From assembly GCA_965279095.1 (NCBI GenBank), contig CBDIHH010000005.1, positions 614,119 through 678,118 of the forward strand: a stretch of 64,000 bases of DNA, in the 5' to 3' direction. Positions 26,329-35,569 of the stretch are shown in pieces (the first letter of the stretch is position 1; the number at the start of each line of letters is the position of its first letter). The notes under the pieces were generated by a model, which saw nothing but the letters and a program-made list of their open reading frames with translations, made no database searches and had not been told where the DNA came from. This DNA comes from CBDIHH01 sp965279095 (lineage in GTDB: Bacteria > Pseudomonadota > Alphaproteobacteria > Caulobacterales > Caulobacteraceae). The position numbers and the translations under genes are program-made.

Positions 26329-28413
26329 TCAGGCGGCCAGCTGCTGCTTGACGCGCTCGGCCAGGGTCTTGATGTCGATCGGCTTGGGCAGGAAGGTCAC
26401 CCCGGTCTCGCCTTCAAGCAGGTCCGAGAACTCCGCCTCGGCATAGCCGGAGATGAACATCACCGGCGCCGGGCCGAGGAACTGGCGGGCCTTCTTCAGC
26501 AGGGTCGGTCCGTCCAGCCCCGGCATGATCACATCGGAGATCAGCAGGTCGATCTTGCCCGCGTGCTCCTCGCACAGGATCAGCGCCTCCTCGCCGTCAC
26601 AGGCCTCGAGCACCTCATAGCCCCGGGCGCGCAGCAGCCGGGCGGCGACGCCGCGCACGGCATCCTCGTCCTCGACGAACAGGATCAGGCCGTTGCCGGA
26701 CAGGTCCCGCGGCGCCGGCTTGATCTTGGCCACCACCGGGATCGGCGTGACGTGGGCGGGCGGGCTGTAGACCGGCAGGAAGATGCGGAAGGCCGACCCC
26801 TGGCCGAGCTCGGACTGCACATGGATCCAGCCGTCGGCCTGTTTGACGATGCCGTAGACCGTCGACAGGCCCAGGCCCGTCCCCTCGCCCACCGGCTTGG
26901 TGGTGAAGAAGGGCTCGAACATCTTCGCCTGCACCTCGGCGGTCATGCCCGGGCCGGTGTCCGCCACCTCGATCAGGGCGTATTCCCCCGGCGGCGCCGC
27001 GGGATAGCCCAGGGCGATCGCCTCGGCCTGGGTCAGCCGGGCGGTGCGGATGCGGACCACCCCGTCCTGGACCTTGCCGCCCTGCTCTGCGTCCTGGCTG
27101 CGCATGGCGTCCCGGGCGTTGACCGCCAGATTCATCACCGCCGTCTCAAGCTGGCTCTTGTCAGCGCGCACCAGGGGCAGGTTACGGCCGTAATCGGTCT
27201 CCAGCTTGACGTCCTCGCGCAGCAGGCGGCGCAGCAGCACCTCGAACTCGCTGATCAGCTCGCCCAGGTCGAGGGTCTCGCGCTGCACCGTCTGCTTGCG
27301 CGAGAAGGCCAGCAGCTTGCGCACCAGGTCCGCCGCGCGCACCCCGGTCTGGCGGATCTCGTTCAGACCTTCGTAGGACGGGTCTCCCACCGGGTGGCGG
27401 TGGAGCAGCTCGTCGAGGCGCAGCTGGATGGCGGTGAGCAGGTTGTTGAAATCGTGGGCGACGCCGCCGGCGAGCTGGCCGATGGCCTGCATCTTCTGGG
27501 CCTGGGCCAGTTGAAGCTCCAGCTGCTTCTGCTCGGACACGTCGATCAGATAGGCCAGCTGGCGCCCGTCCACCGCCGACAGGTACAGGTGGGCGGTGCG
27601 GGGCGGCTCGCCCACCAGCTTGACCTCCAGGTGGCCGTGGCGGCCCGAGGCCAGCCGCGCCCGCGCCTCGGTGCGCGAGGCCTCCTCGATCAGCGCGCCG
27701 AACACCACGCCCTCGGCCGCGCGCCCCTGGGTGATGGCCTGCAGGGCGCCGTTGCACTCGACGATCACCGCGTCGAACGGGTCCTCGCCCTCGAGCAGGG
27801 CGGCCCCGAAGGGCGCCGCTGAGGCCCGGGCGTCCATGCGCCCGCCTTGGGCGGCCGGCTCGGGAGGCTCTGCGGCGGTGACGGGGGGGGCCGCCTCGGC
27901 GGCGCCCTCGGGCGGGGACGGCGAGGCGCGCAGCTGGATCATGAAGCCGCGACCCTCGAGGGCCGCCACCCGGGCGGCGCGGTCGCCCTGCGCGGTGGTC
28001 AGGGTCGCCTCCGCCGGCTCGCCGCGCCCCGCGGCCTGGAGGGCGGCGTAGAGGCCCGCGCCGGCGCGGGGCAGCCGGCGGGCCTCGCCCACCGCCTGGG
28101 CCCAGGCGGCGTTGGCCTGGAGCAGCCGCCCCTGGGGATCGCACACGGCGGCGGGATCCTCGAGGGCGTCGAGCAGGGCGACCGCGTCGACATCGGCCTC
28201 GGGCACGGCCTGCTGGCGGAAGGCGAACAGCCCCAGGAAGGCCACCCCGGCCAGACCCATCAGCAGCATCAGCCCGCCCCGGGTCGCGGGGCCGGCGCGG
28301 ATCGCCGGATAGGCGGCGGCCAGGATCGCGGCGATGAAGAACACCCCGCCGGCCAGGATCCAGGGATCGAGCCGCCGAACGGTGCGCAGTCCTGCTTGAG
28401 GCGAATCGATCAT
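26329..28413 (-). CDS. cckA: Hybrid sensor histidine kinase CckA
   Basis: CckA is the cell-cycle kinase/phosphatase that feeds phosphate through ChpT to CtrA and CpdR. The 694 residues (ATG 28413) are close to the length I know for Caulobacter CckA. Two membrane helices lie near 16-38 and 46-63, followed by PAS-like regions. The H-box GGVAHDFNNLL puts the phospho-histidine at 320; the ATPase domain has DTGPGM and GTGLGLSTVYG. A receiver domain has phospho-acceptor D627 in LISDVIMPG. A TTG ten bases after the flhB stop could extend the protein by 21 residues. It is last in the fliQ-fliR-flhB operon. Confidence 0.95.
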   Translation of the reverse strand: MIDSPQAGLRTVRRLDPWILAGGVFFIAAILAAAYPAIRAGPATRGGLMLLMGLAGVAFLGLFAFRQQAVPEADVDAVALLDALEDPAAVCDPQGRLLQANAAWAQAVGEARRLPRAGAGLYAALQAAGRGEPAEATLTTAQGDRAARVAALEGRGFMIQLRASPSPPEGAAEAAPPVTAAEPPEPAAQGGRMDARASAAPFGAALLEGEDPFDAVIVECNGALQAITQGRAAEGVVFGALIEEASRTEARARLASGRHGHLEVKLVGEPPRTAHLYLSAVDGRQLAYLIDVSEQKQLELQLAQAQKMQAIGQLAGGVAHDFNNLLTAIQLRLDELLHRHPVGDPSYEGLNEIRQTGVRAADLVRKLLAFSRKQTVQRETLDLGELISEFEVLLRRLLREDVKLETDYGRNLPLVRADKSQLETAVMNLAVNARDAMRSQDAEQGGKVQDGVVRIRTARLTQAEAIALGYPAAPPGEYALIEVADTGPGMTAEVQAKMFEPFFTTKPVGEGTGLGLSTVYGIVKQADGWIHVQSELGQGSAFRIFLPVYSPPAHVTPIPVVAKIKPAPRDLSGNGLILFVEDEDAVRGVAARLLRARGYEVLEACDGEEALILCEEHAGKIDLLISDVIMPGLDGPTLLKKARQFLGPAPVMFISGYAEAEFSDLLEGETGVTFLPKPIDIKTLAERVKQQLAA

Positions 28414-28485
28414 GACGCGGACCGGGGCTCCCCCTGCCGGCGGAGCCGCCGGAAGGCCATGCGAATCAGATGACAACGATACTTC

Positions 28486-29571
28486 CTAACGCCATGCGGG
28501 GCGCGCGCTCTTGCGGGCGGCGCTGAGGATGAAGCCGATCACCTTGGCGACGGCCTCGTAATGCTGCTGCGGGATGGCCTCGTCGACCTCCACCGTGGCG
28601 TAGAGGGCCCGGGCCAGGGGCGGGTCCTCGACGATGGGCACCCCCGCCTGGCGAGCCGCCTCGCGGATGCGCAGGGCGACCCGATCCGCGCCCTTGGCCA
28701 GGCATTGCGGCACCGGGGCCTCCCCCGCCTCGTAGAACAGGGCCACCGCATAGTGGGTGGGGTTGGTGACCACGACGGTGGCGCGCGGCACCGCCTGCAT
28801 CATCCGCTTGCGCGAGCGCTCCATGCGCATCTGGCGCAGCTTGCCGCGGATGTGCGGGTCCCCTTCGGACTGCCGCATCTCCTCCTTCATCTCCTCGCGG
28901 CTCATGCGCATGCGCTTCATGAAGCGCATGCGCTGCCAGAACCAGTCGAAGGCGGCGCTGACGCCCAGGGCGCCGATGGTCGAGAAGGCCAGGCTGCGCA
29001 GCAGGCCGGCGGTGAAGGGCAGCATGGCCTCGGGTTCCACCCGGACCAGACCGACGAATTCCTCCCAGTGCGACCGGAGCGAGACGTAGCAGATCAGGGA
29101 AATGAAGAAGACCTTCGCCAGCGACTTGGCGAACTGCATCAGGCCATCGGGGCCGTAGAGGCGCTTGAAGCCCTGGGCCAGGGACAGCTTGCTGAAGTCG
29201 GGCTTCAGCTTGTCGGGGCTCCACAGGAAGCCATGCTGCACAAGGTTGCCGGCCACCCCCGCCAGGGCGGTGAGCGCCATCACCAGCAGCATCGCCGGCG
29301 CCGCGACCATCATGCACCGCCGCAGGATGGCCACCCCGCCGCCGTTCTCCAGATCGTAGGACTCGGGATGGGCCACGAAGGGAACCAGGGCGACCATCAT
29401 GTCCCGCGCCAGCCAGCCGCCGCACATGGCGGCCACGGTGGCGGCGGCGGCGATGGACATCCACTGCGGCAGGTCGGGCGTCTTGGCGACGTCGCCCTTC
29501 TTGCGCGCCTCCTCCAGCCGCCTGGGTGTCGGATCCTCTGTCTTGGAATGGGAGTCGGTTTCCTCGGCCAC
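28486..29571 (-). CDS. flhB: Flagellar export apparatus protein FlhB
   Basis: FlhB is the export-gate protein that switches substrate class from rod/hook to filament. It has 361 residues, with four membrane helices in the first 210 and a cytoplasmic tail carrying the self-cleaving NPTH at 270-273. The N-terminal EDPTPRRLEEARKKGDVAK is typical. It starts at GTG 29571, 12 bases after fliR. cckA follows without an obvious promoter. Confidence 0.96.
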   Translation of the reverse strand: MAEETDSHSKTEDPTPRRLEEARKKGDVAKTPDLPQWMSIAAAATVAAMCGGWLARDMMVALVPFVAHPESYDLENGGGVAILRRCMMVAAPAMLLVMALTALAGVAGNLVQHGFLWSPDKLKPDFSKLSLAQGFKRLYGPDGLMQFAKSLAKVFFISLICYVSLRSHWEEFVGLVRVEPEAMLPFTAGLLRSLAFSTIGALGVSAAFDWFWQRMRFMKRMRMSREEMKEEMRQSEGDPHIRGKLRQMRMERSRKRMMQAVPRATVVVTNPTHYAVALFYEAGEAPVPQCLAKGADRVALRIREAARQAGVPIVEDPPLARALYATVEVDEAIPQQHYEAVAKVIGFILSAARKSARPAWR

Positions 29572-29583
29572 CGGCGTCCGCCC

Positions 29584-30339
29584 CTAGGTGAAGATACGCA
29601 GGAAGTCTTCGTAGCGACTCAGCCACACCAGGCCGATCACCCCTAGGCTGAGGGCGAAGATCGACAGGCCGAACAGCACGCTCAAGGGCGCCGCGACGAA
29701 GAACACCTGGAACTGCGGCATCACCCGGCCGACGAAGCCGACAGCCACATTGAAGACGATGGAGAAGGCGATCACCGGGGCCGCCAGCTGCAATCCCAGG
29801 GCGAAGGATCCGCCCACGGTCTGGATCGCCAGGCTGACCGCGTCGCGAAGCAGGACCGGCTTGGTCGGCGCGAACAGGGTGTAGGAATGGGCGATGGCCG
29901 CCAGGAACAGGTGATGCAGGTTGGTGGCGAAGATCAGCGTCACCCCCATCAGACTGAGAAAGGTAGTCAGGCTGGTTCCCGGCTGGGCGCCCAGGGGGTT
30001 GGTGGTCTGGGAGAAGGCCAGGGTCGTCTGGATGGCCACCGTCTCGCCCGCCACGGCCAGGGCCGACAGCATCAGTCGCATCAGCGCCCCGATCATCAGG
30101 CCGGTGAGCAGTTCCTTGATCACCTGGCCGACCAGGACGCCCAGGCTGTCGGGGATCGGCGGCAGCATCGGCGCCGCCACCGGTCCCAGGCACAGGGACA
30201 GGAGCAGGGCGAAGGACAGGCGGATGCGCGGGGGCACCGTCGACTCCCCGATCCCCGGGATGAGCATGACGAGGGCCCCCACCCGCATGAACACGAGGCC
30301 GGCGGCGTAGACCTCGCCCGGGATGGCGAAGGGGTTCAT
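29584..30339 (-). CDS. fliR: Flagellar export apparatus protein FliR
   Basis: FliR is an inner-membrane part of the flagellar type III export gate, assembling with FliP and FliQ. The 251 residues are almost entirely hydrophobic, with about six helices and FMRVGALVMLIPGIGE near the start. ATG 30339 is three bases after the fliQ stop, and flhB follows. The order fliQ-fliR-flhB is standard. Confidence 0.95.
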   Translation of the reverse strand: MNPFAIPGEVYAAGLVFMRVGALVMLIPGIGESTVPPRIRLSFALLLSLCLGPVAAPMLPPIPDSLGVLVGQVIKELLTGLMIGALMRLMLSALAVAGETVAIQTTLAFSQTTNPLGAQPGTSLTTFLSLMGVTLIFATNLHHLFLAAIAHSYTLFAPTKPVLLRDAVSLAIQTVGGSFALGLQLAAPVIAFSIVFNVAVGFVGRVMPQFQVFFVAAPLSVLFGLSIFALSLGVIGLVWLSRYEDFLRIFT

Positions 30340-30342
30340 CGG

Positions 30343-30606
30343 CTACATCGCCGAGATGCGCTCGGCGATGCTGCGCATGAAGCCGCCCATCAGCGCCCCC
30401 ATCAACGGCAGGAACACCAGCAGGGCGACGAAGACGGCGACGATCTTGGGGGCATAGACCAGGGTCGCCTCCTGGATCTGGGTGAGGGCCTGGAACAGGC
30501 CGATGCCCACCCCGACCACCAGCCCGACGATGAGCATCGGGGCGCACAGCTGGATGGTCAGCCAGATGGCGTCACGGCCGACGTTCAGCACTTCTGCGCC
30601 GCTCAT
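30343..30606 (-). CDS. fliQ: Flagellar export apparatus protein FliQ
   Basis: An 87-residue, two-helix subunit of the flagellar export gate. The helices run about 17-37 and 52-72 (MLIVGLVVGVGIGLFQALTQ, then KIVAVFVALLVFLPLMGA). It is first in the fliQ-fliR-flhB-cckA operon. A CtrA-like box lies 56 bases upstream of its ATG. Confidence 0.95.
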   Translation of the reverse strand: MSGAEVLNVGRDAIWLTIQLCAPMLIVGLVVGVGIGLFQALTQIQEATLVYAPKIVAVFVALLVFLPLMGALMGGFMRSIAERISAM

Positions 30607-30661
30607 GGAATCACACCCGGAAAAGGAAAGGATACGCGCGACGGCACCCTGCGGGAACGTG

Positions 30662-30677
30662 GTTAACCAGCGGTTAC
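30662..30677 (-). promoter_or_regulatory. CtrA-like box in the fliQ promoter
   Basis: Minus-strand sequence is GTAA-CCGCTGG-TTAAC, one base from TTAA-N7-TTAAC. A further GTTAAC lies at 30682-30687. In Caulobacter the early flagellar fliQR operon is a known CtrA target, so the position fits. Control of cckA from this promoter would close a loop on CtrA. Confidence 0.65.
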
Positions 30678-30696
30678 GAAGGTTAACGGCGCCGCG

Positions 30697-31005
30697 TCAG
30701 ATCGGCATCCGCATGATTTCCTGATAGGCGCTGATCACCTGGTCACGGACCGCCATCACCGTCTCCAGGCTGGCCTCGGCCGAGGAGATCGAGGTGACCA
30801 CGTCGATCAGCTCGGCCTTGCCCTGCACCTGGGCCGCCATCTGGGATTCCGCGGCCTTGGACGCCTGCATGGCGTCGCCCATGGCGTGCTGCAGCAGCTG
30901 GGCGAACTGGGTCCCGCCCGCCGCCCCGGCGCCGGCGGCGGCGCCGCCCGCGGCGCTCGACTGGGCCGCGGCATAGGCCTTGGCGACGACCAGGGGCGTG
31001 ATCAT
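30697..31005 (-). CDS. fliE: Flagellar hook-basal body protein FliE
   Basis: FliE joins the MS ring to the rod. The 102 residues have an Ala/Gly-rich start and the conserved C-terminal part with VTSISSAEASLETVMAVRD and ending YQEIMRMPI. AGGAG lies eight bases before ATG 31005. It is the third gene of flgB-flgC-fliE. Confidence 0.94.
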   Translation of the reverse strand: MITPLVVAKAYAAAQSSAAGGAAAGAGAAGGTQFAQLLQHAMGDAMQASKAAESQMAAQVQGKAELIDVVTSISSAEASLETVMAVRDQVISAYQEIMRMPI

Positions 31006-31015
31006 CGAGGGACTC

Positions 31016-31438
31016 CTAGCGCTTCAGCAGGTCGAGGGTGCGCGATTCCATCGCCCGCGCCGTCTCGATGACATTGAGGTTGGCCTCGTAGCTGCGCTGG
31101 GCCTCGCGCATGTCCAGCGCCTCGATCAGGGGATCGACGTTGGGCATCTTCACATAGCCCTTGGCGTTGGCCGCGGGATTGCCCGGCTGGTACTCCAGCT
31201 TGAATTCGGACTGGTCGGGCAGCACCTTGCCCATCTTCACCCCGTGCACGCTGCCGTCCAGCTTCAGTGGCTGGAACACCGGCGACTGGCGGCGGTAGGG
31301 GTCGCCCCCGGCGGTGGAGGCGGTGGAATCGGCGTTGGCGATGTTCTCGGCGATCACCCGCATGCGCTGCTGCTGGGCCTTCAGCGCCGAGGCGGCCACC
31401 GCCATCGCTGCGCCGGACTGGGAAATCTTGTCGACCAT
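31016..31438 (-). CDS. flgC: Flagellar basal-body rod protein FlgC
   Basis: A proximal rod subunit of 140 residues. The N-terminus has the rod motif LKAQQQRMRVIAENIANADST, and the C-terminus ends with YEANLNVIETARAMESRTLDLL, which pair as a coiled coil in axial proteins. It is separated from flgB by ten bases and from fliE by ten. Confidence 0.96.
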   Translation of the reverse strand: MVDKISQSGAAMAVAASALKAQQQRMRVIAENIANADSTASTAGGDPYRRQSPVFQPLKLDGSVHGVKMGKVLPDQSEFKLEYQPGNPAANAKGYVKMPNVDPLIEALDMREAQRSYEANLNVIETARAMESRTLDLLKR

Positions 31439-31448
31439 CGCCTGGATC

Positions 31449-31877
31449 CTAGCCGCGACCCGGCGCGCGCGCCGCGGTCCGGATGAGGTTCAGCGACTTC
31501 TGGTAGAATCCCACGGCCGCCTCGTAGTTCATGCGCGCCTCGGTCATCTTGATCATCTGCTCTTCCAGAACGACCTGGTTGCCGTCCAGCGTGGTCTCCG
31601 AATCGGGCGAGGCCATCGTCTTGAAGGCCGAGCCCGACCCGGACGCGGTCGAGATCGTGCCGGACAGATGGGCCACATTGGTCATCGACGGCGTCACCGG
31701 CCGCAGGGCCCCGGCCGCCTCGGCCTGGGCGCGAACGCTGAACGGCTTCAGGTCGCGGGCGGCGTAGCCCGGGGTGTCGGCGTTGGCGACGTTCTCGGCG
31801 ATCACCTGCTGACGCCGATTCAGATAGCCCATCCGGCCCTTCAGCATCGAGAACAGCGGGATGTCGTTGAGGTTCAT
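31449..31877 (-). CDS. flgB: Flagellar basal-body rod protein FlgB
   Basis: The 142-residue proximal rod protein has RRQQVIAENVANADTPGY near the N-terminus and ARMNYEAAVGFYQKSLNLIR near the end. ATG 31877 is preferred because the 11 upstream codons show no family similarity. It leads the flgB-flgC-fliE operon and is divergent from fliO-fliP, with a CtrA-like box between. Confidence 0.94.
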   Translation of the reverse strand: MNLNDIPLFSMLKGRMGYLNRRQQVIAENVANADTPGYAARDLKPFSVRAQAEAAGALRPVTPSMTNVAHLSGTISTASGSGSAFKTMASPDSETTLDGNQVVLEEQMIKMTEARMNYEAAVGFYQKSLNLIRTAARAPGRG

Positions 31878-31925
31878 CGAACCGAATCTGCCTTTGGCGT
31901 CCGAAGCCAAACGTGAACGAACACG

Positions 31926-31941
31926 GTTAACGAGACCTTAG
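31926..31941 (-). promoter_or_regulatory. CtrA-like box between flgB and fliO
   Basis: Minus-strand sequence CTAA-GGTCTCG-TTAAC is one base from consensus and lies 49 bases before the flgB ATG. On the plus strand it reads TTAA-N7-TTAGC and could also serve fliO-fliP. Early flagellar genes are established CtrA targets in Caulobacter. Confidence 0.6.
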
Positions 31942-32048
31942 CCGCCGCCCAGGGCGGTTGGTCGCAGGGCAAGGCAGGACTCAGCCTCCGGCGCTTCGTG
32001 CACTACCCTCCCCTGAGTCGCCCCCGATGGCCCCGAGTCGCACAGCCC

Positions 32049-32339
32049 ATGGACCTTGCCGAAATCGCCCGGATGATCGCCGCCCTGGCCGTCACCCTGG
32101 GGCTCGTAGGCCTGGCCGCCTGGGGCCTGCGCCGGTTCGGGCCGTCGACCCTGATGCGGCTGCAGACCCCGGCGTCCGAGCGCCGCCTGGCCATCGTCGA
32201 GACCCTGATGCTGGACCCCCAGCGCCGGCTGGTGCTGGTCCGCTTCGACCGGCAGGAAAAGCTCATCCTGCTCGGCGAAGGGCGGGTGCTGGGCGAGACG
32301 GCGGGCGGCGCGCCGGGCGTCACCGAGGCGGCGTCATGA
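32049..32339 (+). CDS. fliO: Flagellar export accessory protein FliO
   Basis: A 96-residue protein with one N-terminal membrane helix (MIAALAVTLGLVGLAAWGL) and a short cytoplasmic domain with RRLAIVETLMLDPQRRLVLVRFD, the FliO pattern. FliO assists FliP assembly. ATG 32049 begins just before the helix. Its stop overlaps the fliP start by four bases. Confidence 0.87.
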   Translation: MDLAEIARMIAALAVTLGLVGLAAWGLRRFGPSTLMRLQTPASERRLAIVETLMLDPQRRLVLVRFDRQEKLILLGEGRVLGETAGGAPGVTEAAS

Positions 32340-33136
32340 AACGACTGCTGCTGGCCCTCGTCGGCCGCGTCACCGCTGCGGACTGCGCCCAGGCGGCGCA
32401 GATGGCGGTGATCACCACCCTGCTGGCCATGGTCTTTCCCGCCCTCGCCTTCGCCCAGGCCGTGAATGTGAATCTCGGCACTGGCGCCGGCCTGACCGAG
32501 CGGGTGGTGCAGCTGGTGGGACTGCTGACGGTGCTGTCCCTGGCGCCGTCGATCGTCATCATGACCACCTCCTTCGTGCGGATCATCGTCGTGCTGTCGC
32601 TGTTGCGCACGGCGCTGGGCCTGCAGCAGGCGCCGCCCAATGCGGTGCTGATCAGCCTGGCCCTGTTCCTCACGGCGCTGGTGATGGCCCCGACCTTCCA
32701 GGCCTCCTACGACGCGGGGATCAAGCCCCTGCTGGACCAGCAGATGGAACTGCCGGCGGCCTTCGACGCGGCCGCCGGGCCGGTCAAGGTGTTCATGGCC
32801 AAGCAGGTCGATCGCGACGACTTGGCCCTGTTCGTGCGCCTGTCCAAGATCCCCAAGCCCAAGACCCTGGCCGAGACGCCCATCCAGGTCCTGACCCCGG
32901 CCTTCATGATCAGCGAGCTGAAGCGCGCCTTCGAGATCGGGTTCCTGCTGTTCGTCCCGTTTCTGGTGATCGACCTGGTAGTCGCCAGCGTGCTCATGAG
33001 CATGGGCATGATGATGCTGCCCCCGGTGGTGGTGTCCTTGCCGTTCAAGCTGATCTTCTTCGTCCTGGTGGACGGCTGGCGGCTGGTGGCGGGAAGCCTG
33101 GTGGAGAGCTTTCAGCGCGGCGCGGGCAGCGGCTGA
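32336..33136 (+). CDS. fliP: Flagellar export apparatus protein FliP
   Basis: FliP forms the core pore of the flagellar type III export gate. The 266 residues include an N-terminal signal-type segment, SIVIMTTSFVRIIVVLSLLR, TPAFMISELKRAFEIGF and the terminal LPFKLIFFVLVDGW. It is coupled to fliO through ATGA. Together with fliQ, fliR and flhB the window holds most of the membrane export gate; flhA is absent. Confidence 0.96.
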   Translation: MKRLLLALVGRVTAADCAQAAQMAVITTLLAMVFPALAFAQAVNVNLGTGAGLTERVVQLVGLLTVLSLAPSIVIMTTSFVRIIVVLSLLRTALGLQQAPPNAVLISLALFLTALVMAPTFQASYDAGIKPLLDQQMELPAAFDAAAGPVKVFMAKQVDRDDLALFVRLSKIPKPKTLAETPIQVLTPAFMISELKRAFEIGFLLFVPFLVIDLVVASVLMSMGMMMLPPVVVSLPFKLIFFVLVDGWRLVAGSLVESFQRGAGSG

Positions 33137-33223
33137 GCCGGGACTGAATGCCGGCGCCCAGCGCTGGCGCCCGGCCGCCTGGATGTCTAGGTTCCGCCCC
33201 TGATCCGCGAGGGAAGGGACATC

Positions 33224-33961
33224 ATGGGCGAGCAGGCCATCACCATCGGCGCGCCGGACGGAACCGTCGACGGCTACTTCTACACGCCCGAGGGCGCAGG
33301 CCCGTGGCCAGGGGTGATCCAGTTCACCGACATCATGGGGGTGCGCCCGGCCAACCGGGGCATGGCCCAACGCCTGGCCGACGCCGGCTTCGCCGTGCTG
33401 CTGCCCAACCCCTATTACCGGCGCGGCCCGATCGCCGACGCCCTGCCCCCCGGGACCCCGGGGGAACCGGACTACCTGGGCAAGCTCCTGGTGCTGAAGG
33501 CCGAGCTGACCTCCGATCTGGTGCGCGCGGATGTCGGGGCCTGCCTCGACTGGCTGGACGCCCGGCCGGACGTGCGGCCGGGTCAGACCGGCGTCGTCGG
33601 CTACTGCATGAGTGGCGGCTTCGCCCTGCGTAGCGCAGCGGATTTCCCCGACCGGATCGGCGCGGCCGCCTCGTTCCACGGCGGCGAGCTGGCCACGGAC
33701 GCGCCGGACAGCCCGCACCTGGGCGCCCCCGCCATCCGGGCGCCGCTGCTCATCGGCCATGCCGACCAGGACGCTCTCATCCCCCTGCCGATGATCGAGC
33801 GCCTCACCGCCGCCCTGGACGCGGCCGGGGTCGAGCACGAGAGCGAGATCTATCCGGCCCAGCACGGCTGGTGTGTGCCCGGCAGCGCCCGATATGACGC
33901 GGCGTCAGCCGAGAAGGCGTGGGAGCGGCTGCTGGCCCTGTTCCGCCGCACCCTGACCTGA
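33224..33961 (+). CDS. Dienelactone hydrolase family protein
   Basis: A 245-residue alpha/beta hydrolase. The nucleophile is the Cys in GVVGYCMSGGF, with later Asp (HADQD) and His (PAQHGWC) completing a Cys-Asp-His triad of the dienelactone hydrolase type. Such enzymes open lactone rings in chloroaromatic breakdown, but many homologues have other esterase roles. GAAGGG precedes the ATG. No catabolic partner gene is adjacent. Confidence 0.9.
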   Translation: MGEQAITIGAPDGTVDGYFYTPEGAGPWPGVIQFTDIMGVRPANRGMAQRLADAGFAVLLPNPYYRRGPIADALPPGTPGEPDYLGKLLVLKAELTSDLVRADVGACLDWLDARPDVRPGQTGVVGYCMSGGFALRSAADFPDRIGAAASFHGGELATDAPDSPHLGAPAIRAPLLIGHADQDALIPLPMIERLTAALDAAGVEHESEIYPAQHGWCVPGSARYDAASAEKAWERLLALFRRTLT

Positions 33962-33980
33962 GACGCCGTCAGCGCGGGGC

Positions 33981-35426
33981 CTAAGGCTCCAGCAGCAACT
34001 CCACCCGCGAGCCGTTCTGGCTGCGGATGAGGGCCCCGCGAGCCTGGCGGGCGAAGGCGTCGATCAGACGGGTTCCCAGGCCCGCGCGCCGGTCGCCCGG
34101 CCGGTCGAAACCATGGCCGTCGTCCTCCACGCTCAGGCGCGGCCCCTCCGGCCCCACCCGGAACTCGACCTGGATGCGGCCGCGATCCCGGCCCGTGAAG
34201 GCGTGCTTGACCGCATTGGTGACCAGCTCATTGACCAGCATCCCCGCAGCCGCTGTGCGATCTGGATCGAGGTCAAAGGGATCGGCGGCGACGCTCAGGC
34301 TGATGCGGTCGCGATCCAGCAGGCCCTGGTCGAGGGAGCCGCACAGGTCGCGCAGATAGGCGGCGAAGTCGACCTGGCCGACCCGACCGTCGGCATAGAG
34401 GTTGGCGTGGGCGCGGGCGATGGCCTGCACGCGGTCCAGGGTCCCCTGGAGAGCCTGGGCGGTCTCGGGGCTGGCGTCGCGCTGCTGCATCTGCAGCATG
34501 GCGGCGATCACCTGGAAGTTGTTCTTCATCCGGTGATTCAACTCCTGGAACAGGAGCGCGCGCGCCTCCTCGGCATGTTTGCGCTCAGTGATGTCCAGAG
34601 CCGTGCCGATGACCCGATCCGCCTGGCCGTCGGGTCCGGACGTGACCCGCCCGTGAGCCAACAGCCATCGCACGGTTCCGTCCGGCGCCCGGGTGCGGTG
34701 CTCGAACGAGAAGTCACCGCCCCCCGGCCTGGCCCGGACCTGCTCGTAGGAAGCCAGCACGCGCTCCCGGTCATCCGGGTGGATGTGCGACCGGTAGATG
34801 TCGAAGGTCACGGGCGCGTCCGGCTCCAGGCCGTACAGGGCCTTGACCCGGTCCGACCAGATCAGATGGTCCGCGGCGATGTCATATTCCCACAGGCCCA
34901 GCCCGGCGGCGTCCAGGGCCAGGGACAGCCGCCGCTGCTCCCGCTCCAGCGCAAGCTCCGCCAGCTTGCGCTCGGTGATGTCCATCTGGATGCCATCCCA
35001 CAGGGTCTGGCCATCGGCGGTCCGGCGCGGGGTCGAGGTCAACCGGTGCCAGCGCACGGCGCCGTCCGGCCGCAGGAAGGGCGCTTCGACGTTGAAGGCG
35101 ACATTGTCCCGGATCGCCTCGTCCATGGCCTGCTTGACCAGGGCCCGGTGATCGGGCGCGATCAGGCCATGCAGGGCCATGGGGTCGGCCATGACCGCTT
35201 CGGCGGCGACCCCGTTCAAGGTCAGGCAATTGGGCGATACATAGACATATTGACGCTGCTGGCCGTCGGCCGAGACGAGCACCTGATAAACCATGCCGAG
35301 ATCGGAGGCGCGTGGCGGCGCGCCCGCCTCTTGGAGCGCACGCACCAGCGGCGCCGCCGCGTCCTTGGCGAATTTCGGGTCTGCGATGGTCAAATTCATC
35401 TCTCGAATGAGACGCAATTCTATCAT
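33981..35426 (-). CDS. PAS-PAS sensor histidine kinase (HisKA_2 type)
   Basis: A soluble 481-residue kinase without membrane segments. Two PAS domains (about 45-160 and 170-295) each end in a PAC-like DITERK motif. The phospho-histidine is in ELNHRMKNNFQVI, the HisKA_2 pattern found in general stress and light-sensing kinases of alphaproteobacteria. The ATPase domain has NELVTNAVKHAF and VEDDGHGF. No response regulator is adjacent. The start is uncertain: ATG 35426 is used, but ATG 35399 or an upstream TTG is possible. Confidence 0.87.
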   Translation of the reverse strand: MIELRLIREMNLTIADPKFAKDAAAPLVRALQEAGAPPRASDLGMVYQVLVSADGQQRQYVYVSPNCLTLNGVAAEAVMADPMALHGLIAPDHRALVKQAMDEAIRDNVAFNVEAPFLRPDGAVRWHRLTSTPRRTADGQTLWDGIQMDITERKLAELALEREQRRLSLALDAAGLGLWEYDIAADHLIWSDRVKALYGLEPDAPVTFDIYRSHIHPDDRERVLASYEQVRARPGGGDFSFEHRTRAPDGTVRWLLAHGRVTSGPDGQADRVIGTALDITERKHAEEARALLFQELNHRMKNNFQVIAAMLQMQQRDASPETAQALQGTLDRVQAIARAHANLYADGRVGQVDFAAYLRDLCGSLDQGLLDRDRISLSVAADPFDLDPDRTAAAGMLVNELVTNAVKHAFTGRDRGRIQVEFRVGPEGPRLSVEDDGHGFDRPGDRRAGLGTRLIDAFARQARGALIRSQNGSRVELLLEP

Positions 35427-35569
35427 GGCGAAATAGAACGGCGCGCCCGAACCACCCCCCTGAGACAAAATGCAGCGTCGGACCGGTCCAGCCGATGAAC
35501 AACGTCGGGTATTCGACGCTTGGACCGCAAAGGCTTGAAGCCGCCGACCGGGCGGGGCACATCAGGGTC

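Noticed and set aside
28466..30547. 693-codon minus-strand frame overlapping flhB and fliR in another phase
   Set aside because: It is a shadow of the flagellar genes, whose own frames carry all conserved motifs.
33137..33223. Terminator after fliP
   Set aside because: GGCGCC blocks around 33150-33170 pair only with bulges and no T-run follows.
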